DNA of 64,000 nucleotides from Tribonema minus. Lineage: Eukaryota; Sar; Xanthophyceae; Tribonematales; Tribonemataceae. The DNA is taken from positions 496,001 to 560,000 of the forward strand of contig JAFCMP010000532.1 of the NCBI GenBank assembly GCA_017506865.1, in the 5' to 3' direction. Both the position numbers and the translations under genes were made by a program. The notes under the pieces are model-generated. The model was given only the letters and a program-made list of their open reading frames with translations. It made no database searches and was not told the origin of the DNA. Below are positions 1 through 11,600 of the stretch, piece after piece (positions within the stretch are counted from its first letter, which is position 1; each line of letters starts with the position of its first letter).

Positions 1-30
1 TGTCACTTGGTTGTAGTATCTCAGCAGAGC

Positions 31-338
31 GGTACGGATAGCGTAGAGATTACAGCGCAGGCGCCGAAGGAGCCTAGCATATCAGCTACTGGAGGATCAG
101 GTGAGCCAAATCAGTGAGTAATTGAGTCACTTGCTGCACACACCAGCGATGTACTTGCATGCGTAGACGCGTATAGCCGAACCGTTTTTGTAGCCGAACG
201 GTAGTAGAGTAGAGTAGAACGGATACGGATAGCGTAGGTATTGAAGCGGAGGCGGCGATGGAGCCTAGCATATCAGCTACTGGAGGATCAGGTGAGTCAA
301 ATCAGTGTAGCCGAACCGTAGTAGAGTAGAGTAGAACG
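31..338. repeat. Direct repeat, period about 188 bp
   Basis: The stretch around 70-117 (gagcctagcatatcagctac and following) recurs at 260-307 with one or two changes. The preceding segment (cggatagcgtag) and a following gtagccgaac...gtagagtagagtagaacgg segment are also repeated, at 192-222 and 306-338. The unit is about 188 bp in just under two copies. No coding function is visible. Confidence 0.8.
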
Positions 339-587
339 GCACAAGAGCATGGTCAGCGGCGGCGGTGAGCAGCACTACTTGCTGCTTCATCGTTCGTACG
401 CTGCAAACGCAGTCAGAGGCAGTAGAAAAAAGGGCTGGGGCACACGGTGACTGGGGCGGGTGGGAAGTAAGGGCAAAGGGGGGGTTCCGTGTGCATGCGC
501 GTGCATGTACATGTTCGTATGCATCCGATTCCGCAAGGAGGAGGGTGCATGCGCGCTGCTGCCAGGTGGTGCACGTGCGCCTGCATC

Positions 588-654
588 TGGGGGTTAGGGG
601 AGGGGTGGGTAGGGGTAGGGGGTAGTAGGGGTAGGGGGTAGGGGTAGGGGGTAG
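588..654. repeat. G-rich telomere-like tract
   Basis: About 65 bases consist of GGGGTTAGGGG, GGGTAGGGG and GGGGGTAGTAGGGG variants. This resembles a degenerate TTAGGG-type interstitial telomere tract and could form G-quadruplexes on the plus strand. The matching C-rich type occurs near 37770-37815, and a cleaner CCCTAA version near 18781-18827. Confidence 0.6.
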
Positions 655-975
655 TGATAGACACGGTCAAGGCGGAGCGACACGCGACACGCAAGACACC
701 ACGACACCTGCTGCAGCAATGAACAAGGACCCTGGCACATGGCTTCCACGAGCGCTAAAGCACAAGCATCTCCAGAGCATGGTGAGTCACAGTCTGGCAT
801 CAAGCCATGTAACGCACAGCTTGAGGGTTGCAGCTGCGCTTAGGCATGCCCCTTGCAACACGACAATGCGTACAGCATGCTTGTTAGCGTCACTTGAAGT
901 TCAGCAGATCAACTTATGTTTTAGCGTAATAAGTAGTATCTTTCTCCAAATATACTTGACTTTGTGCCCTCAAGT

Positions 976-1049
976 CGTGGTCTGCTGCTCTGCAACCAGC
1001 AGTACTGTGCAACGTGGTCTGCTGCTCTGCAACCAGCAGTACTGTGCAA
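976..1049. repeat. Tandem repeat, 37 bp x 2
   Basis: Two identical 37-bp units (cgtggtctgctgctctgcaa and following) lie head to tail at 976-1012 and 1013-1049. The first unit follows an unrelated AT-richer stretch. Confidence 0.9.
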
Positions 1050-4000
1050 CTCAACCTTAACGCCTCTTATTCCACGTTGCTGTGCAGGCATTATCATGCT
1101 CGAGGGGGGCAAGAGGACTGACATGGTCCTCACTTACCAGCACGCAAACAGCACACATCAACTTCAAGTACCACCATCACTGGCACCAAATTTCAATTGT
1201 CACCACCACTGGCCACCACCACAAGAGAGCAGAAGAGCCAACTTCAAGAACTGCCTATCACCACGCCGTCCTGCTGGCAACACCACCAAACGCAACAAAT
1301 GTGAGGAGAGTCAACTACAGGAGCCATCCGGCACTGTACCGTCTTGAGGCTCCGAAGAGGAACGCCACCTACAGGACCTACGCCCTAGCACACCGCATTG
1401 CAGCACGGAGAACGGCAGCAGCTGTGTGCAAGATTCAAGGCAAGTGATACTGTCAATCAACATGCCAAGCCGTCTGAGCACAATGGTGTAGTGCACTGCG
1501 CAGGCGTGCGTCGCTTGAGCATCATCTTGTGGGACTGGTGACCACTGAGTTGATTTGCAAGTGATCGCACGTGTTGTGTGATGATGTTGTTCCTTAGGAA
1601 AGTTCCCTGTTTTTGTAGTTGTACGTTTCATCTTCACACCCAACCATCGGGTGTGCGAAGAAACTTAACATGTATTGTTCTTTGGTGTTTCATGCACCAA
1701 CAGGAACGTCCGCGTACAAACTTGAGGTTTGAGGTTATGTATTCAATGCTCGTCACTCCAACATCCGCACTACACGGTTTGATTGCCAGATCTGCATTCA
1801 TATGCCTGATGCAGCTTTGTTCTGTCATGTCCGCGCGCAGTGCAGGTGTCGACATCGTCACCGCATCAACAAGTGGACGCCAACAGTCAACTCCGTCTTG
1901 GCCGTTTGCTGCACAAGCACGGAGACGACCACCACCAGAACGCCCATCCACGCGTCAAAGTCAGCGCCCTTCATCATGCAGAGAGCACCACTGGACATCT
2001 ACCACTCTCATCGACACCAACACAGCTGCGGCACGACTCCAAGTACCTTTGCAAGCGTGCTGCAGCAGCGAGCAACGGTTGAGCACATGACGTGGGCTGT
2101 GCACTGCCGCTTGCCAGCGAGCGCTGCCGCGTGCATCTGATACAATCATATGCGCTATGGCAACGCCCCATGAAGATGACCGGCGGCGGCGGCGCTTCGT
2201 CACACGCGTGCAGTGCGCGCCGACAGGGGATAACAGTTCACAACGGCAGCAGCAGCAGCAGCGGCGGCGGCGGCTATGACGGCAGCAGTGGTCACCATCT
2301 GCAGCAGCAGCGGCGGCGGCAGGGGCGTCGGTCACAAAGTGCTCACCATCAGCTGCAGCAGCAGCAGCAGCGGCAGCAACAGTGCTCAGCATCATCATCG
2401 CGTCGCACGCTGCTGGCAGCGCCAGCTCCACCGCATCAGTACCAGCATATCGGCAATGACCATATTCATTCCACCGTCACCTAGAAGCGACACCCTCCTT
2501 TGTCACCACATCAGCACCGACAACGCCCTCGACAACACATCAGCACGGCCAGCAGCATGACCACATCCACAATGACCAGAGTACCAGAACAACCATTAAC
2601 AGCACCACCTGTCAGCCATCATAGTCTCAGCACGCACCTCCTGTGCATGTACACCGATGACCAGCGATGGCATGCGGCAGCAAGCACGGCGGCAGTGCTC
2701 AGTAGTTCCCTTCATGCAACACCCAGCAACAGCAGTATAGCAAACGGCGGCGCCGCCGCGCGTGCAGCTAGGCGACAGACTGGCAGCAGCGCTGCGTCTG
2801 TAGCTGGCTCGCAGCTGAGCAGCAACGCCGCACACAGCGGCGATGCGTACGGCAGCAAGGCGCTGGCGGCCGTGCCACCCCGGGCAGCGGCTCCGTGGCC
2901 GGCAGCGCCGGGATGCAGGGGTGCTGGGGGCGCTACAGCTGAGCATGTGATGCATGCCGTGTCCTCTCAAGTCGCGCCAGCCTGGAAAGCGTATCTGCGG
3001 AACGGGGCGTCGTGCCAATCAAGCGGCTGTAGTAAAACCATACTGGGGCACCGCGCATGCAATCAGACTTGCGGGAGGACTTGTGCGGCTCGCTGCTCTT
3101 TGGCTCAATGGAGGACATATCACTGGCGGTGCGCTTGGACCTTGGGACCAAGGCATCAGCTAGACCGCAGGGAAGGAACGCGGCGAGATTTTTGCGGCGG
3201 GCGTGAGAGTTGGATGCGTTGCAACCAACCCTGGTTGGTGCGTCGCTGGTGTTGTTGGGCGGCATACTCGCAGCAGCATTGCTCAGCGCAACAACTGGCA
3301 GCACTCAAAGCAGCACTTACAATGGCGGCGGCGTCCTGGGGCTCTGGCCATTGACAGCAACGGCTCAGTGAGTGCGGCAGCAGCACCAGCAGCTCAGCAG
3401 CTACAGCAGCAGCAGCAGCGGCAGCGGCAGCAGCAGCGGCTTGTGGCATTGACAGAGCGGCAGCACCATTGGCGCATTGACAGTGCCTCGAGGCAACAGC
3501 GGCGCGCACTGTCAGCTTTGCACAACAGCAGCACTTCAGGCGGTTTCAGCGAAGATGTCAACAGCAGCCCCACATACAGTCACACCCCTGGAGGTACATG
3601 CAGCGCATGCAACGCCAACTGCAGCAGCTACGGGGGCACAAGGGCGCTGCAATACCACCAGCAGCCAAAGCAATACAGCAGCGCTCAACATCAGTGTGCA
3701 GCACTCCATGGGCTTACATGGCACGACCTCTGCCGCCGTCGCTTGAGCTATCGATGAGGAAGGTCGTGCATGAGCTGGGGGGGCGCTGAGAGGCATCATT
3801 GCTCAGCACGGTCGGCATGATCAGCGCTCAGCACGGTTGTGTCCTGGCAAGTGGCGACGTTACTGGCGGGGGCCGGGGGACTCCGTTCAGCAGCTACTCC
3901 ACATGAGCAACAACCGATAGGTTCGGCGTTGGCACAGTGGCATGCCGCCAGCAGCTGGGGTGGTGGATGGACAAGTCACTGGGGCACAACCAGCGCGCCA

Positions 4001-5760
4001 ATGCAGACTCTTCAAGCCGTGCGCGATCCGGCATGTGCCCTGATTGGCAGCACTTATGGCAGCACTCACCTCATGTACAGCGGCGCAGCACATGCAGCTG
4101 GCCGGCAGCATTCAGCAGAAACACTTATGCCATTCAGCAGTGCTGAGCAGGGTGTGCAGCGCTCACCGGGGGCGCTGAGCCTGGCCTATGCTGCTGCTGC
4201 CTGCGCAGCATTTCGAGGAGGGCGCAAGCCTTTGGGATGGGAAGGCATCACCGCTGAGCGACACGGCGTGTTCGCTACTTGAGCATCGGGGATTGGCGGT
4301 TTCTTGAGGCAACAGCGGCATGCATCGTCAGCTTCGCACAACAGCACCACTGCCGATGGCGTCAGCAGCGGTGTCACAGCAGCAGCCTCACATGCAGTCA
4401 CAGCGCAGGGGACAGATCCAGCGCATGCAGCGCCGACTTCAGCGGCTACACGGGCATAAGGGCCACGTGCCTGCACGGCATGTTGAGGAGGGTGCAAGCC
4501 TTGGGATGGGGAGGCATCACCGCTCAGCAGCCTCAGCACGTTCACTCATCGGGCTACACCGGTGTTCAGAGCGCCTTTCTGTGGGTGTGCATGGCGTGTG
4601 GGGCGGTGTCCAACGCCAGGTTAAGCTGCTACTGCAGTTTAGCGGTGGACAGCAGCGCTCTGCAGAAACAGCCCCGTGCCATCAGTACTGCTCAGCAGGG
4701 CGTGCATCGGTCCGCGCACACTGAGAACGGCCTATTCTGCTTCTGCCTGACCGACGCGTTGAGGAGGATGCAGCAGCGCTCAGCAATCATAGCTCGTGTG
4801 TCACGGCAAGTTCGGCGTGGGCCTGCACATGGGCGTTTGCGGCGGTGGCCGGTGCTGCCAACGGCAAGTGCAGCTGCTGCAGCTCACCAGCGGGTGCGAA
4901 GGCATGCAGCCTGCCAACTTCAACTATGGCCACTGATCATCTCTGCAGTAGATGGGGGCAGAGCTATTGCTTCTGGAGAGCTGTGGCACAGAGTTCGCAC
5001 CGTGTGTCGTGCTGTCAGCCTGGATCAGCCCTGGACGCCATATTCACTTGAGCAATGCATCAGCGGCTGTGCGCACGGCACCAGCGGCGGCGGCCTGATG
5101 GACATTGTCAACTTCAAGTGGCGGTGCACAAGAGAGTGGGGCGGGGGTGCGCTCTACAGCAGTGCGCCACGGGGGCCACGACGATGCTATTTGGATGCAG
5201 CACGGGGGTTGCAGCCACTATTGCTCACCAAGCAAGGAGCACGACACGTTGAATGGCAGGAGTAGCAAGCGGCAAGCAACCATGCCTGTCCTGTGGCACC
5301 TGCAGGGCGGCGATGCAGTGCCAACGTATTTGTTGAGCTCGCGCAGGCTTCCGCCGTGCAAGTTGCCAGCATGCCATGGGGGGGGAAAGTTCCACCATTG
5401 GCGTTGCACTGTGCTCAGGCATCAGCGGCAGGGCAGGGCTGCAACAGGCATCAACGCTCAGCGTAGCAGCTGCGTAGGGGCGCCGGTAGCCAGCAACGAG
5501 AGCAGAACCGGCAGAGTCATTATTCTGCGCTCAAGAGCAGTAGGGGTGCCCCCGTACCTGGTTCAGCAGCTGAGATGGTGCGGCAGTGCTCTACTTGCAG
5601 CAGCGAGCAAGCAGCAGCACCTGCATCACTAATGGGCGGTGGCATGGCTCAGCGCATGTGCTAACAGGGGGTACAGCGGTCGCAGGACGGGCTCCATTGT
5701 GTCAACAGCATTGTACTACATGCGGTGTCGCATTCTCTGCATCTTACGAGTATGCTTGAC
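1050..5760. other. Gene-poor CAG/GCA-rich block
   Basis: No exon could be supported here. The sequence is dominated by CAGC, GCTGAGC and TGCA words, with imperfect (CAG/GCA)n tracts at about 2240-2385 and 3395-3445. Open frames up to 328 codons occur, but several frames are open at once and encode Cys/Ser/His/Gln/Arg-rich low-complexity strings, as expected when a stop-poor word is reiterated. Segments recur within the block: sequence near 3495-3660 reappears near 4305-4470, and one near 4205-4262 reappears near 4475-4545. It looks like an ancient, decayed tandem array. Confidence 0.6.
3495..4470. repeat. Diverged tandem duplication, period about 0.81 kb
   Basis: The sequence beginning gaggcaacagcggc at about 3491, followed by cacaacagcagcac, a tcacac/tcacag stretch and gcagcgcatgcaacgcc, recurs in the same order starting at about 4307. 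The copies differ by many substitutions and small indels, so the duplication is old. No conserved reading frame was found. Confidence 0.6.
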
Positions 5761-6840
5761 CACCTTTAACCAAGTGGAGAATTGTTGAAGTTACAAGTTC
5801 AAGCTCAACTTGAACTTGAAGCCTGCCATCATTTGCCGAGCTCAAGAACTTGCAGTACTTTCTTCCTGTGATGTAATTCGACGTCAATTCATCATCAACA
5901 ACTCTGATTGAAAGCAGCAGCGCTGCATATACTCACGCAGCATATCTTTTTTTCACCACCAGCGACGCCAGCAGCAGCGGCGGCGCCACGAACGGAAAAA
6001 AAAATTCTTTGATGAAGCAGGCATTCGCACATGCTGACTTAGACATCGTAATCTCTTGTGCCTGTCTATAGGTGAGACAGGACCATCATACACCCCAAAG
6101 CTTGCAAGCCTGATACAATCGAGTTTATTATTATTGAACTGGATCTGCGGTGCGGTGAGGACAGCGTATTGTGGCAACTGCCCATCCTGAAAGCAATCTT
6201 ACGCTAATTCTTGAATGATCAACTTGCTTATTCATACCACTGCACGCATCATGCCTGGCATTGCACACTATATTTAAACCATGATCAAAACACAGCCAAT
6301 GATCACACCACATTGACTGTCGCAGTGCTTTGTGCGCACGATCAACAGCAGCAACATCACCTGACTCGCGCAAAATGCGCAAACTGGATGCAGGAAACAT
6401 ATCGCACGGGGCGATGCACAGCAGCAGACCCTGGGTCACCAGTCACAATCGTCAACCAAAATCACTGCAAAAAACGTACAACAGCAGGGTCAGGCACGGT
6501 TACGAAAACAAGTCTTTCTTTTTAGCAGCATCATCATCTCTATGTAAATGCATGTGTGCTGAGTAGCAGAAAACAAGATGTGCCGACTGCATGCTGGCCA
6601 AACTGTAGCTGGAAGTACTGACATGACCAGCAGCAGGGCCTGCTGCTGCCATTCCCACTTCCTCCTACGCCATATTGACCTATTAGTAACCACTGCCTCT
6701 GACGTGATCAAGCTTGAAAAAAAAAATCATTGCCACATGTGGCACCGTTCACTCAATAACATTGCCTGCACGCCTCTGCAGGCGGCAGTACTGCTACCAT
6801 TGCCTTCATGGACAGGTGGTTGACACCAAGCGGCTCCTGT
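5761..6840. other. Non-coding flank downstream of the NLR-like gene
   Basis: This AT-richer stretch contains short A and T runs and a dense cluster of the AACTTCAA/TTGAAGTT word at 5785-5823. It lies 3' of the minus-strand NB-ARC-TPR gene, so part of it is probably that gene's 3' untranslated region. No exon, RNA gene or mobile element is recognisable. Confidence 0.5.
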
Positions 6841-8603
6841 CTAATCACCAGCGCACCGTGACTGTCCAGCAACTGCGCCCCCACCATCTTCCTTCGATCG
6901 CAGCAGCCCGGCGAGTTTGATGCGTGACTTCGCCGTGTCTGGATGCTCAGTGCCGAGCGCCACCTCTCTGATGGCTAATGCGCGCTGGTACAACGGCTCC
7001 GCCTCCGCCAACTTGCCCTGATCTTGCAACAGCGAGGCGAGGTTGTTGAGTGACCATGCTGTGTTTGGATGCTCGGCGCCGATCGCCACCTCGTTGATGG
7101 ACAGCGCGCGCCGGTACAGAGGTTCCGCCTCCACCAACTTGCCCTCAGCGTGCAGCAGCGAGGCGAGGTCGTTGAGCAACATCGCCGTGTCTGGATGCTC
7201 AGCGCTGAGCGCCGCCTCACTGATGCTCAGCGCACGCCGGTACAGTGGCTCTGCCTCCGCCAACTTGCCCTGAGTTCGCAGCAGCTCGGCAGGTTATTGA
7301 GCGCTCTTGCCATGGTTGGATGCTTGGCGCCAAGTGCCTTCTCGTAAATAGCCAGCGCGCGCTGATACAGTGGCTCTGCCTCCACCAACTTACCCTGATC
7401 TTGCAGCAGCACAGCGAGGTTGTTGAGCGATGTCGCCATGTCTGGGTGCACGGCGCCAAGCGCCCGCTCCCTGATGGCCAGCGCGCGCCAGTAGAGCGGC
7501 TCTGCCTCCGCCAGCTTGCCCTGAGCTTGCAGCAGCGAGCCGAGGTTGCTGAGTGATGTCGCCGTGTCTGGATGCTCTGAGCCAAGTGCCTTCTCGTTGA
7601 TGGCCAGCGCGCGGCGGCACAGCGGCTCCGCCTCTGCCTTGCCCTGAGCTTGCAGCACCAGAGCGAGGTTGTCGAGCAATGTCGCTGTGTGTGGATGCTC
7701 TGCGCCAAGCGCCTCCTCGTAGATAGCCAGGGCGCGCCGGTACAGCGGCTCTGCCTCTGCCAACTTGCCCTGAGCTCGCAGCAGCTCAGCGAGATTGTTG
7801 AGCGATATCGCTGTGCTTGGATGCTCAGCGCCGAGCGCCTCTTCACTTATGGCCAGCGCGCGCTGATACAGCGGCTCTGCCTCCGACAGCTTGCCCTGAG
7901 CTTGCAGCAGCGAGGCGAGGTTGTTGAGCGACGTCGCCGTGTCTAAATGCTCGGTGCCGAGCACCTGCTGCCTGATGGCCAGCGCACGCCGGTGCAGCGA
8001 CTCTGCTTCCCGCAAAACACTTCGAGCGTTTAGCTCGTAGCCGAGCTTTGAACATTTGCTTGCCCAGCTTTCATCCTGCCATGATTCTTCACTGTCCATG
8101 AAAGTCAACAATCTCCTGATGTTTGGTAGTTCTGCTGACAACAGCCTCAGTGCTGGAAGGACTGAAGCCGCTCCAGTTGCAGGCCGCAACCTGTGCAGCT
8201 CCTTGGCCAGCCCCAAAATGTGGAGGGCAAAGGCGTCTTGTACCGGCTGCTGCTCTGCGTCGGGCAATAGCTTCGCCGCCGCCAAGTGGGAAATGGAGTG
8301 CATCCTGTAGCGGGTACCGCCGGGTATAGTGACTGCAGGCGCCTGCGCATGGCGTATGATGGATATGTTGAGCAGCTGCTCCAGCAGATCCTGCAGTGGT
8401 CTACCACCACTGGCAGCATGATGAGTCATGATCGCCGCTGCCCCATCTGTGCTGAAGCCGCTGGCGAACACCGACAGTCGTGCTAGCAGCTGCCTGGTAT
8501 CCTCTGCCAAGAATTCCGTCAGCCACTGGCGCAGCTTGTCGACTTGCTGATCGACGCCGGATTGACGCCCTTGAGCCACCGGCAAAGGCCGCTGCTGCTT
8601 TGC
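6841..8603 (-). CDS. Last exon of the NLR-like gene: winged helix and TPR array
   Basis: The exon opens after an acceptor (gacgtag) at 8604 and ends at TAG 6843-6841. Winged-helix residues (LARLSVFASGFS) lead into TPRs of the kinesin-light-chain type, each with EPLYxRALAI, GAEHPDTA and LNNLAxLLQAQGKLAEA blocks. Nine units were counted, each about 126 bp and very similar in DNA. Unit 3 lacks one codon near 7638. Unit 6 lacks one base near 7288-7300 relative to its neighbours, so the frame shifts. With that base restored the exon is exactly 588 codons and the downstream frame continues the repeat without interruption. All TPRs sit in one exon, unlike brown-algal relatives in which single TPRs can be separate exons. 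Confidence 0.85.
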
Positions 8604-11600
8604 CTACGTCACCACATCCTGCGACAAGCAAGCATTAAAACAAAACAATGGGCGATCCTTTTCAGCAAGTTGGTGATGAGAGCATCCATTGTATAAGTGT
8701 GAGACGACGCCTTCAACTTCAACTTGTGGTAGGAGCTGCTGAGTAACTTTGGCAGGATTTTTTTACATTTACAAACCTTTTCAAGAGCTATAGAATCGGA
8801 TGTTTCAGGCTCAACTCCACTATGGCGCATCTGAATGGGGATGACTATGACAAAACATTCTGATTTTTTTTGGAGACTTGAACGAGAATTGATTTACTTT
8901 CTTTAATTGAAAACTACAAGGAAGCACCCCCCTCCTGAAGGAATGGGGGGCGAGAGACCCGGAAACAGACAGCCTCTTTTGTAAGTTGCGCTTAAAGCAA
9001 GTCAGAGATCATCACCTCAACGATTGCTTGAATCTGAAACAACATGTGCATCACCTCATGTTTTCTGTTGCTCATGTTTTCTGTTGCATCAGATCATGTT
9101 CCGTGCCACGGCAGTGCATGTTGCGGGACTACATCTGCATTGCCATCAAGCCGTGCTGCCACGCTTAGCAAATTAACACCACCTGGCTAGAGCTCTGGTG
9201 ATCAGCGCCAAAAAGGGTTTCTGGCGCTAACCCTAAGTTAGGGTTGACCGCCTCAGGAGGTGAAGTTGCGCGTAACGGCTTTGAAGTAGAGATTGCAAAG
9301 AGAGCCCTCGAGAGCTCTGCAGGCTGCGACGCGTGGCCGCAGGTTTGAGACTGCGATGCGATACATGCCAAGTGCCAAAACGCTGCATGCGGTCAGCGCG
9401 GCCTGTGCAGCAACACCTCGCGAGCTGGAGAGCCAGCGCCAGAATCAGCTGGCAGCTTCCTGGATGTTGCCGGAGGGTGTTGCCGCTGGGAGCAGCGGCA
9501 ACAGAACCCTTGCGCGCTGATTGGTGAACGGTTGCAGCGATACGCACGGCATACGCACGGGCCGCAAAAATCAGCACGCCCAGATGCATCGGTAGTGCGG
9601 AGACTTGCGCGCGCCATGACTTAAGAAGGCTCGCGCCCTGAAGGGTCCCTCGCCTACAATACAATGTGTCTGTGGGGCGACAGTCGTGTAGCTTGCGGGG
9701 CTTTACTTCTTGGGTGTATGTGTTATTCCACTGAGTCACTGCTAAGAGGTCTGTAGTTGGTGAAGTGGGCGCGGTGTGCAATTTGCAGTTGAGCGTGCAG
9801 CATCATGCCATCCTAGAGTGACAAGAGGTCTGTCGTCAGCGACCACTGAGATGCGCATGTGCACAGCCCCAAGTGGAATGTGACAGGAGCGATTATTGAT
9901 GCAACACTGCATATACTGACCTCAATATTAAATATAAAATCATCAGGTTGTGCACCAGCAGGCGTGCACTGCAGGTTCAGCCTCATCACTCCAGCATCTG
10001 CCAGCGAGGCTACTGTCTTCACAGGGTCGCGCAGTCCTCACCTCTTGAAAATCAGGCTACACTTCGGTAAACATAATGATTTTGCGCACGTCAAGCCACA
10101 ACAGAGAGTGTGTGTGCGACAGAGTATTGTTGCTGCTGTGCGCAGCAGACGAGCGCGCCAGATAGTGGCGTAGGTACTATGGCAATAAGATGTTTTTTTT
10201 CTGATAAAGTATGTGCTGAAACTTGAAACTTGAAAGTATAAAATTGTTTTTTATGGACTCGGAAGGTATGATATGCTATATACCTCACACTGTGGCATGC
10301 GCACTAGCAAAATGGGGGGCCCCCCAAAAAATCTAATCCAGCAAATGCACTATTCAGCAGAGATGGCGCGTAGTGCCATCTCTGCACCGGTCGCGCGTAG
10401 CGCGAGAAATTTTTTGACAAGTACACGTACGAGTATTCCAAAACTTGTAGCTGTGGCTACCCGTACAAGTTAAAAACTGGTGAGCTGTGCCAACCGGTAC
10501 CCGTATACTTGTTGCACCAGTTATTACTGGTTCAACAAGTTTTTACCAGCTCCAGTTATTTGGAAGGCCTACCAGTATTTATGTCATACAAACGTCATAG
10601 TATGCTCATGTACTCACTCATAACTGGCCTGAATGTGAAGGCTGCAAGAGGTGGGCACGCATTTGCACGCGAATGTCACAAAAGTGTAATTTGCATGATA
10701 TGCATAGCGTGCGGCACACACGTCACAGCAGCAGCATGCCAGCACAGCTTGTCCTCTACAAATGACTCACGAAGTGAACGCATCAAGCTGAAAGCTGCGT
10801 GCTGTGCAGCACTGCTTGCTGTCGGCGTCGGCACATGTGTTCTGCAGACGGCCGAGCGTGCGTGCATCGCTACACATAGTAAACTATGTAGTTTCACGAA
10901 CTCTGACCTTGAGGCCTTTCGAGCTGCTCAATCGTAAGGAAGTGGCAAACCTTGCATCGGTCGCTACCAACCACAACAACCATAGTGTTTCCTCGGCAAA
11001 ACTACCAAGCACCGACAGAATAAAGCGGAACGAACAAGCATTTATTAACTTGTACCGCAAGTTATCAGCTGCGGGACCGATGGGTGTTTACGCGTTGCCT
11101 CCCACAGCAAGTTACACGCACCGGTTAACGCGTGCGGCGCAGCGGGCCACCGGTTACGGGTTAAAACCGGTACAAAAACTTGACTCGTACCGGTGCAACA
11201 AGTTAACGCGCCATCTCTGCTATTCAGGCTTTTAAAATTAAAAATAATTTTACGGCCAAGTATCACCTCGATTATATGTAGGTGCCCCGCCGGTTTGTTT
11301 TTAGGAGAGACGTGACGGTAATACTTAGTCATACGTTATGCACAACCCTGATGACTTTCAAATTGGTCAGTGGCGAAGATGTCATTGACATCCGTGATGA
11401 TGGTACCAGTATTGTGTGTGAAGTGGGATACTCAGCCCCAAGAGATGAGGCAGAGGCTTACCGACAGCTTGTCAGGATGTGTGCCCAGAAAGCTCGACAC
11501 CACCTCCATCATCAGTGCGTTGCAACCACAGTTGTCCAAGAGGGTTTGGGCTTTGTCATCCGTCGTTGTGCACTTGCTGCGAATCATCTGTGCAGCATAC

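Larger units (their letters stand above)
8604..11461 (-). other. Large intron of the NLR-like gene carrying two mobile-type insertions
   Basis: The intron runs from donor tcg|gtaagc (11461) to the acceptor at 8604. It contains the hAT-type element at 10358-11219, the dispersed repeat at about 9393-9661 and a short C/G hairpin repeat at about 8915-8990. Both flanking exon ends are phase 0. An additional small exon inside it cannot be excluded, because the segment between the NB-ARC GLPL-like motif and the winged helix is short. Confidence 0.55.

Noticed and set aside
588..654. A true chromosome end
   Set aside because: The tract is degenerate, short and followed by ordinary sequence on both sides, so it is interstitial.
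2500..3354. 284-codon open frame on the plus strand
   Set aside because: Low-complexity translation in CAG/GCA-rich DNA with several frames open at once. Judged compositional.
4279..5265. 328-codon open frame on the plus strand
   Set aside because: Other frames and the opposite strand are also open here. The translation is Cys/Ser/Arg/His-rich without structure, and the DNA is a decayed CAG-rich repeat. No splice or domain evidence.
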